Shown here: positions 5,825 to 11,065 of the stretch, piece by piece | Position numbering within the stretch: the stretch's first letter is position 1 | Layout of the letters: each line of letters begins with the position of its first letter | NCBI GenBank assembly: GCA_910585265.1 | Contig: CAJUCA010000072.1 | Coordinates: 1 to 11,065 of the forward strand | Reading direction: 5' to 3' | Source: an uncultured Oscillospiraceae bacterium | GTDB lineage: Bacteria; Bacillota; Clostridia; Oscillospirales; Oscillospiraceae | DNA: 11,065 bases | Notes under the pieces: model-generated | Database searches by the model: none | Seen by the model: only the letters and a program-made list of their open reading frames with translations | What the model was told of the DNA's origin: nothing | Position numbers and translations under genes: made by a program

Positions 5825-6259
5825 GTGGTAATTCCAAATGAAAAATGTTACATCAAGCGCACTGTGATAATGATGTTGATTCTGGCGGCCGTGATGTCCA
5901 TTACACTTGTGGCGGATGCATCAGATTCGGATCGCACTGATCCTGGCTATGTGGCAAATTACAAGGTGTTTGGAAGCCTGACTACGAATGCCAGAACTGC
6001 AACAGGTGTTACCCAATGCGACGGATATTGTAGTTCCATTTCTGTCCAGGTCACTACAACATATGGGGAAGGGTGGGAGGAAATTTATCCTGAAACTGCG
6101 TCAAGCCAACACGTTGGTACGGCTGCATCGGCCCGGACTACCACAAGCAATCTTACTGCGGTGGTGGTCAGGGCGGAAGGCAGACATTACGCCTCGATTG
6201 ATCTTAGCTCGTGGGGACCTGCTTACACCGTGGTTGTAAGGGATCTCAACAACCCATAA
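5825..6259 (+). CDS. Small secreted protein 2, start apparently disrupted
   Basis: A 144-codon frame from GTG 5825. It encodes KCYIKR, a hydrophobic core TVIMMLILAAVMSITLV, a likely cleavage site near ADA, and a ~110-residue mature domain rich in Thr, Ser and Val with one Cys pair (QCDGYCSS). The best start, ATG 5838 with AAGGTGG seven bases upstream, is in another frame and stops after nine codons (MKNVTSSAL). Adding one A to the five-A run after that ATG gives MKKCYIKRTVIMM, a perfect signal peptide. The gene is therefore either broken by one base, started weakly at GTG 5825, restarted at ATG 5870 next to the short frame's TGA, or the run is a sequencing error. It resembles protein 1 in plan (signal peptide plus small beta-rich domain). 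Function unknown. Confidence 0.6.
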   Translation: MVIPNEKCYIKRTVIMMLILAAVMSITLVADASDSDRTDPGYVANYKVFGSLTTNARTATGVTQCDGYCSSISVQVTTTYGEGWEEIYPETASSQHVGTAASARTTTSNLTAVVVRAEGRHYASIDLSSWGPAYTVVVRDLNNP

Positions 6260-6286
6260 TATGGCAAATTCAACGATTTGATCGGT

Positions 6287-6319
6287 TTGGGGCTCCTAAT
6301 GCAGAATTGGGAGCCCCAA
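6287..6319 (+). terminator. Intra-cluster hairpin, possible partial terminator
   Basis: TTGGGGCTCC (6287-6296) and GGAGCCCCAA (6310-6319) form a perfect 10-bp stem with a 13-base loop. A run of seven T (6336-6342) follows, but 16 bases away, so it is not a standard terminator. Lying between the secreted-protein genes and the lipoprotein gene, it could reduce read-through or stabilise the upstream mRNA 3' end. Confidence 0.5.
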
Positions 6320-6402
6320 GTCGAGAGCGGATATCTTTTTTTGGTGCTATATGCAGCTTAAATCACCACTGCCGAGTCCAGAGAGGAGCGATTCATAGTA
6401 TA

Positions 6403-7698
6403 ATGAAAAAGAGAGCAAGCACTTTGTCTTTTTTTGTATTGGCGTTTGTTTTGCTATTATATAGCTGCGGCACTCAAGCATTGCCGAATTCCTATATCCC
6501 CAATAGCGACCACCAATATATGCAGGTTGGATCTGGGGCAGCAACAGTGCAGCAAACAGAAGATGGATGCTATGTCATTCGTAATGGTTACTTGTATTAT
6601 ATAGAGGAAGGGACAGACATCCTTCTCCCCCTTTGCAGTAAGGCAGATTGTCTGCATGACAAGGAGGCAAAAATCCCGCTTTTGCACACAAAGAAGGAGG
6701 AGCAGGAACGGCTGGACAAATGCAACGCTTGTGTCGATGCAATGGAAATGGATGATGCCACGATCTGCTATAGCGATGGATATTTGTACTGTTTAAATCC
6801 GATTGCCCGAATCGAAGGGATCGGGTATATGCTTCCTGCGCTGTACCGATGCGCCCCAGATGGGTCCCAGAAGGAACTGATCCGCTATTGGAGTGAAGAT
6901 GTCCAAATCATGGATTGGTGTGTTCATCGAGGAGTACTTTACTATGTGGAACAGAAATTTGCGTCTGCGAAGGATGGGGTAAGGCGTATGTGCTCTTTAT
7001 ACGCAATTCCCATAAAAGGTATGAACCATCGGCCTGATGTAATTTTTGAGACTGAGGAAACATTGGAAGTAATGACGCTAAATAGATTAGCCTGTTATGG
7101 AGGCTATTTGTATTGCACACTAATTGCGTATGCCTCTGGAAATGAACCATTGACAGAGGAAAATGCAATAGAACACCTGTATAGAAAGACTTTCGTTTAT
7201 AATATCTCGGATAGACAGATCGGTGAGATCAAGGCACCCGGTATGACAAAATACCAAGTGATCCAGGGACTTGATTTTTGGCAGGATCGGATCATTTTTA
7301 ACGTCTATGACTACATGAACAAAGATCAGGAGTGCGCACCGCTTTATATTGCCGATCTGGATGGTTCTGATGTACAGGTCTTAATAGAAGATGCCCCAGT
7401 CCAGCATGAAACGGATGGCCAGTATTTGTATCTGTTTGATTTGCACACATCATATCGCAATGGGGAAGACAGCACATACTGGACATATAACAGTGATATG
7501 GAACTGGTGGATACATTCCAAGTTCCTTTTGACAGCAACTATGGCTATGGCCGGGCACTTGGTGGATATCCACAGGCATATATCCCTATCAGAACTATTC
7601 AGGGAGAAGAACGGATGTGGAGCCTTGCCTACTGGGACAAAAGCAAGATCGGCACCTATAACGGTGGAATGATCGAAGTGGAATACATCACGCGCTGA
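6403..7698 (+). CDS. Lipoprotein with likely beta-propeller-type exterior domain
   Basis: A 431-residue protein. Start ATG 6403 begins MKKRASTLSFF; the hydrophobic core VLAFVLLLYSC ends in a lipobox with the lipidated Cys at 22. GAGAGGAG (6381-6388) is the nearest ribosome site, 14 bases away, a long spacing. The mature part has repeated strand motifs of the sort YVIRNGYLYYIEEGTD, ICYSDGYLYCLNP, GVLYYVEQKF, GGYLYCTLIAY, typical of lipoproteins with propeller-like repeats in Clostridia. Early on, LPLCSKADCLHD and CNAC form a four-Cys pattern shared with similar lipoproteins encoded beside ABC transporters. It lies 38 bases before the permease gene, so it may be an exterior accessory subunit. 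It is richer in A/T than the anti-sigma gene. The substrate is unknown. Confidence 0.82.
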   Translation: MKKRASTLSFFVLAFVLLLYSCGTQALPNSYIPNSDHQYMQVGSGAATVQQTEDGCYVIRNGYLYYIEEGTDILLPLCSKADCLHDKEAKIPLLHTKKEEQERLDKCNACVDAMEMDDATICYSDGYLYCLNPIARIEGIGYMLPALYRCAPDGSQKELIRYWSEDVQIMDWCVHRGVLYYVEQKFASAKDGVRRMCSLYAIPIKGMNHRPDVIFETEETLEVMTLNRLACYGGYLYCTLIAYASGNEPLTEENAIEHLYRKTFVYNISDRQIGEIKAPGMTKYQVIQGLDFWQDRIIFNVYDYMNKDQECAPLYIADLDGSDVQVLIEDAPVQHETDGQYLYLFDLHTSYRNGEDSTYWTYNSDMELVDTFQVPFDSNYGYGRALGGYPQAYIPIRTIQGEERMWSLAYWDKSKIGTYNGGMIEVEYITR

Positions 7699-7736
7699 TA
7701 ACACTGGGGCTGTGAGGTCAGGGGGGAAACAGCATA

Positions 7737-9797
7737 ATGAGACTTGCGGCATATGAGTTGGTCAAGCTGTGGCAAAAGCGGCTGCTTCTGGTGCTGGCTC
7801 TACTGCTTCTGGCGGCAAACCTCCTGACGCTGTATCTGTACGAGAAGCAGACACCCGCTTTTTTCTACGTCCACCAGCAGCGGGAGGACTATCAGCGATT
7901 CCTCCAGGGGGATGAAGCTGCGGACTCCACCGGCTTCTACCGGCAGGATCTGGACGGGCAGGAGAGTTACCTGCAAACTTATACGGTCTTCGTGGAGGAG
8001 ATGGCAGACCGGGTCCGACAGATGGAGCAGGTCTCGCTCTACGCGGACAGGGACAGCTACGTTCACCGGAACCTGGTGAAAACCCAGGCGGATTTTGCGT
8101 CCTTTTTCGGTGCGGCTCCGGTGGCGGACAACTGCTTTGGGATTCGTGCGCTGGCAAATTATGATGGCGGGCTGCTGTTCACCCTCGTCTTTCTGACCAT
8201 GCTGGCCTATTATGTATGCTTCTTTGAGCGGGATCAAAATCTTCTGTTGCTGCTGAAAGGCTGCCGGAACGGGCACACGCCCTTGGCGGCGGCAAAGCTG
8301 GCAATAATGCTGCTGGCGGCGGGGCTTTACACGCTGCTTCAGGAGGCTGGCACTATTCTGCTGCTGGGCTGGATGTATGGCTACGGAGATTTAGGCCGAA
8401 TGCTCCAATCAGTCTCCATCTTCCGCAACTGCGCCCTCCACCTGACCGTAGGGGAGGCACTGGCGGCCATTACTGCCGTTCGGATCGCCGCGGCCGTGGT
8501 TCTTGTGTGCGGCCTGTTTTTCCTGGGGATGCTGTTGAAAAATGAAGCGACTGCGGCACTTGTGTTTGGCGGTTTGCTTGGCACGGAGTATCTGCTCAAC
8601 CGGTTCCTCTCCGTCAACGGTTCCGCAAGCGGTCTGAAGTGCGTCAACCTGTTTTATCTTTGGAATATGCGGTCAGTACTGGGGGAGTATCACAATCTGA
8701 ATATCGCTGGTTTTCCAGCCAGTAAAAACCTATGCGCCTTGCTTTCGGCGGGGGCAATAATGCTCCTGCTTTCTGCCTCGGGTATTATCGCATTTCGGAA
8801 AACCTGCCAGATCAAAACGGACAGCTTCCTGGAACGGCTGATGCAATGGCTGCGAAGCAAAACGGAATTCTTAAACCGGCAGGTCAGCCTGCTCTACTAC
8901 GAATTATATAAACTGCTGATCCAGCAGAAGAAAGGGATCGTTTTGATCCTTTTGCTGATCTGGGGTGGCTATGAAGCCAATGGGGTGTTCGCCCCAGTTT
9001 ACTATGCCACAGCCCGTGAAGCGTCCTATCATCATTACATAGCCCAGGTCAGAGGGCCAGTGACCGGTGAGACGTTTGCCTTTTTTGAGTCGGAGAACAA
9101 CCGCCTTGAGGAACTGCGCCGCCAGGCCCAGGAGGTAAGCGGGGACGAGCTGCAAATTCTACTCCTCCAAAACGAGCTGGATCGGCTGGAGGAGGGCTTT
9201 GAACTGGCCCGGATACAGTTTGCGGCACTTCAGGAAAAACCGGGGGTGCTGGCGGAGAAATATATGCTGGACGAGGAGGCTTACGGGAAGCTGTGGGGGA
9301 GTTACACGCGGGATATCGGCCTGTGGCTGGCGGGGGCGGTCTTGACGCTGTTCTTTGTGTCCGGGATATACGCCATAGACGAGAAGCGGAAAATGAATCT
9401 GCTGCTGCGCACAACCTGCCGTGGGCGGGAAAAGCTGAACCGGAGCAGGGATCTCTGCACCGTGCTATGCACGGGGGCGGTGTTCCTGATCGTGGAGTTT
9501 CCGCTGTTTTTGAGGTACTGGAGGATCGACCATTTTTCCACCGCAGGGCAGCGGCTGTGTGACTTTACCAGCCTGATGTCCTCCAGCACGCTCCCATTGT
9601 GGGCACTGCTGTCCATCCTGTTTTTGCTGAAAGGGCTGGGGTTTCTGGCCGTGGGCTGCATGGGGTTGGGCCTGTCCAAGCTCACAAGAAATGAGACTCT
9701 GTCCTTTTTGGCGGGGATCGGTGCTGCGGGAATGGCATCGGCTGTGCTCTATCGGTTGGCTTGGAGCATCAGCCTTGGCCTGATCCGCGCCCTATAG
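7737..9797 (+). CDS. ABC-2-type permease, two membrane modules fused in tandem
   Basis: A 686-residue membrane protein, about twice the size of a usual ABC-2 subunit. Half 1: helix at ~14-35 after AAYELVKLWQKR, an exterior domain of ~105 residues, then about five helices (~142-164, 185-210, 248-268, 270-290, 331-352). Half 2 starts at ~383 with the similar LLYYELYKLLIQQKKG followed by helix ~400-418, again an exterior domain of ~105 residues (coiled, Glu/Leu-rich ~440-500), then helices ~525-547, 572-592, 618-642 and 655-682. The repeated order suggests an internal duplication that supplies both membrane subunits of the transporter in one chain. AGGGGGG lies 10 bases before ATG 7737. The partner ATPase gene follows at once. 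Direction is presumably export or extraction, as usual for ABC-2 systems. Confidence 0.83.
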   Translation: MRLAAYELVKLWQKRLLLVLALLLLAANLLTLYLYEKQTPAFFYVHQQREDYQRFLQGDEAADSTGFYRQDLDGQESYLQTYTVFVEEMADRVRQMEQVSLYADRDSYVHRNLVKTQADFASFFGAAPVADNCFGIRALANYDGGLLFTLVFLTMLAYYVCFFERDQNLLLLLKGCRNGHTPLAAAKLAIMLLAAGLYTLLQEAGTILLLGWMYGYGDLGRMLQSVSIFRNCALHLTVGEALAAITAVRIAAAVVLVCGLFFLGMLLKNEATAALVFGGLLGTEYLLNRFLSVNGSASGLKCVNLFYLWNMRSVLGEYHNLNIAGFPASKNLCALLSAGAIMLLLSASGIIAFRKTCQIKTDSFLERLMQWLRSKTEFLNRQVSLLYYELYKLLIQQKKGIVLILLLIWGGYEANGVFAPVYYATAREASYHHYIAQVRGPVTGETFAFFESENNRLEELRRQAQEVSGDELQILLLQNELDRLEEGFELARIQFAALQEKPGVLAEKYMLDEEAYGKLWGSYTRDIGLWLAGAVLTLFFVSGIYAIDEKRKMNLLLRTTCRGREKLNRSRDLCTVLCTGAVFLIVEFPLFLRYWRIDHFSTAGQRLCDFTSLMSSSTLPLWALLSILFLLKGLGFLAVGCMGLGLSKLTRNETLSFLAGIGAAGMASAVLYRLAWSISLGLIRAL

Positions 9798-9809
9798 GAG
9801 GAAGCCGCT

Positions 9810-10679
9810 ATGGAATTGAAATTGGAAGGGATCAAGAAAAGCTATACCAAAGGCAGGACTTACGCGATCCAGGATTTTTCATACTGTTTCACGCCAGGGG
9901 TATATGGGCTGCTGGGTCCCAATGGGGCGGGAAAAAGCACGTTGATGAATATGATAACTCAGAATCTTTCCCCGGACGGCGGCAGGATCACGCTGGATGG
10001 AACGGACATCGGGAAATTAGGGGCATCCTATCGGAATCTATTGGGCTATATGCCCCAGCAGCAAGGACTGTACGATGATTTTACGGGAGAAAAGTTCCTT
10101 TGGTATATAGCGGCATTGAAGGGGCTGAAACGCCGGGAAGCCCAAGGCGTCATCAAACAGTCCTTGGAGGTGGTCAACCTTTGGCAGGATCGGTTTAAAA
10201 AGCTCCGTTCCTATTCCGGGGGCATGAAACAGCGTGTCCTCATCGCCCAAGCGTTGCTGAATGACCCTAAAATACTGATCATGGACGAACCCACTGCGGG
10301 GTTAGATCCCAAGGAACGCATTCGCATCCGAAATTTTATCAGCGAGATTTCCAGAGATAAAATCGTACTCCTGGCTACCCATGTGGTGCCTGATGTAGAA
10401 TATATTTCTAAAGAAATCTTGGTGATGGATGGGGGCTGCATTGTCCGGCACGGCGCGCCAAAGGAGCTGCTGGCGGACATGGAGGGCCGCGTGTTTGAGG
10501 TTTTGGTCACACCGGAGGAGCAGGAATTCTACGAGGGTTCCGGTTGTAAGTTCTCGAATGTTATCCTAACTCCGGATGGGGTTCGCCTGCGCATTGTGTC
10601 AGATTTCCCTCCACAAGCTGGTAAGGTTCAGGCTGTGCAGGCCACTTTGGAGGATGTCTATTTGCATTTAGTGAAATAG
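9810..10679 (+). CDS. ABC transporter ATP-binding protein
   Basis: A 289-residue ATPase with all key motifs: Walker A GPNGAGKST (36-44), Q-loop Q83 in GYMPQQQGLY, signature SYSGGMKQR (134-142), Walker B ILIMDE (155-160), D-loop GLDP (164-167) and switch His 191 in LLATHV. Residues 215-289 form a C-terminal extension with VFEVLVTPEEQ and end in the LEDVYLHL helix typical of ABC-2 exporter ATPases. AGGAGG (9796-9801) overlaps the permease stop, so the two are tightly coupled. It would form a homodimer beneath the fused permease. The sequence does not reveal the substrate; related pairs export or expel antimicrobial peptides, lipids or polymers. Confidence 0.95.
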   Translation: MELKLEGIKKSYTKGRTYAIQDFSYCFTPGVYGLLGPNGAGKSTLMNMITQNLSPDGGRITLDGTDIGKLGASYRNLLGYMPQQQGLYDDFTGEKFLWYIAALKGLKRREAQGVIKQSLEVVNLWQDRFKKLRSYSGGMKQRVLIAQALLNDPKILIMDEPTAGLDPKERIRIRNFISEISRDKIVLLATHVVPDVEYISKEILVMDGGCIVRHGAPKELLADMEGRVFEVLVTPEEQEFYEGSGCKFSNVILTPDGVRLRIVSDFPPQAGKVQAVQATLEDVYLHLVK

Positions 10680-10754
10680 AATCGCTTTCTTGATCCGCGA
10701 AAACAGCCAGCTATAGTATGTTTCCGTTGCAGGGCAAGCCTGACTTACTAAGAA

Positions 10755-10908
10755 GCTGTACCAATAGCCGAAGTATTCAAATTTGTGAGGCAAAATTGCC
10801 GGTGGCAAGGCGAAAAATCACAGGAATACTATGTGTATTTCAAGGTTTTTCAATGCAGCCAGCGGCAATTTGGGCCGCAAAGCTAGGTGCTGAGGCTATT
10901 GGTACAGC
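10755..10908. repeat. MITE-like 154-bp imperfect palindrome
   Basis: GCTGTACCAATAGCC (10755-10769) and GGCTATTGGTACAGC (10894-10908) are perfect 15-bp inverted repeats. Inside, AAATTGCCGGTGGC (10793-10806) pairs with GCCAGCGGCAATTT (10858-10871) at 13 of 14 positions. The centre AATAC-TATGT-GTATT (10825-10839) closes the structure. All three pairs are centred at ~10832, so the whole element can form one long hairpin. This is typical of miniature transposable elements or large structured repeats in Clostridia. No target duplication longer than two bases was seen. No other terminator is visible after the ATPase gene, so the palindrome may end that transcript. Confidence 0.6.
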
Positions 10909-11010
10909 AAAAGGATATCAGCGGCAGGGAGCTTAATCCTCTAAAGCGTGATTGTTCACCAAAGCAAAGGTCAGCCGCACCGCTTTTGCCTCAACGGTTG
11001 GATAATGCTC

Positions 11011-11031
11011 TAAGAACCTGTATTCACAACC
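11011..11031. repeat. IS-like terminal inverted repeat, right-edge copy
   Basis: TAAGAACCTGTATTCACA and the following bases match the reverse complement of 34-54 at 18 of 21 positions. The orientation implies an IS that starts here and continues beyond the window. The ~100 bases before it (10909-11010) contain nothing I can assign. Confidence 0.4.
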
Positions 11032-11065
11032 TCAAACACCGTGTGGACGGGTCTTTTTCCGCCAT
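11024..11065 (-). pseudogene. Possible C-terminus of an IS transposase, cut by the window edge
   Basis: On the minus strand the frame reads MAEKDPSTRCLRL then TGA, the stop lying within the terminal repeat exactly as at the left edge. The initial ATG is only the window boundary. Other frames (for example one ending KKTRPHGV) are also open over this short stretch, so the assignment relies on the parallel with the left edge. Confidence 0.3.

Noticed and set aside
6399..6404. TATAAT at the lipoprotein start codon
   Set aside because: It overlaps the ATG and has no -35 element at the right distance, so it is not a usable promoter for this gene.
10718..10936. Plus-strand open frame of 72 codons
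   Set aside because: It spans the 154-bp palindrome and has no ribosome site or recognisable domain.
1..11065. CRISPR array, tRNA or rRNA genes
   Set aside because: No regularly spaced repeats, cloverleaf or conserved ribosomal RNA segments were seen on either strand.

Overview
The window reads as chromosome or integrated-element DNA from a moderately GC-rich gut Clostridia, probably an Oscillospiraceae-type organism. This is inferred from the style of the conjugation, RepA_N and ABC-transporter genes and from strong AGGAGG ribosome sites; it is not proven. It divides into a decayed mobile-element part (about 1-2470), an AT-rich passenger gene and a gene-poor spacer (2480-3690), and an intact co-oriented gene cluster (3685-10679). 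The two edges carry what look like ends of related insertion sequences.

Region 1 (1-2470). A possible IS end lies at the left edge. Next comes a scrambled remnant of an integrative and conjugative element: the first ~25 codons of a tyrosine recombinase, frameshifted at a run of seven G; an unassigned fragment; and the C-terminal half of a VirD4/TraG coupling protein. A ParE/RelE-type toxin and a Phd/YefM-type antitoxin follow on the minus strand, with a clear promoter carrying two palindromes. A RepA_N-type replication initiator has lost everything after its N-terminal domain and ends at a strong terminator. The toxin-antitoxin pair is the only intact gene set here.

Region 2 (2480-3690). One AT-rich minus-strand gene, possibly of the DUF1963/YwqG type, has its own promoter. 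About 400 bases without a convincing gene follow.

Region 3 (3685-10679). All genes lie on the plus strand: an ECF-type sigma factor with its own sigma-A promoter; a single-pass membrane anti-sigma-like protein with a DUF4367-like C-terminus; two small secreted proteins, the second apparently broken at its start by one missing A; a lipoprotein with a likely beta-propeller-like exterior domain; a 686-residue permease that looks like two ABC-2 membrane modules fused in tandem; and an ABC ATPase. The natural reading is a signal-responsive envelope module: the sigma/anti-sigma pair senses a surface cue and drives secreted proteins and an ABC-2 exporter or extruder assisted by the lipoprotein. The substrate is unknown.

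Region 4 (10680-11065). A 154-bp concentric imperfect palindrome with perfect 15-bp ends (MITE-like) follows the ATPase gene. The right edge holds an IS-like end matching the one at the left edge in inverted orientation.
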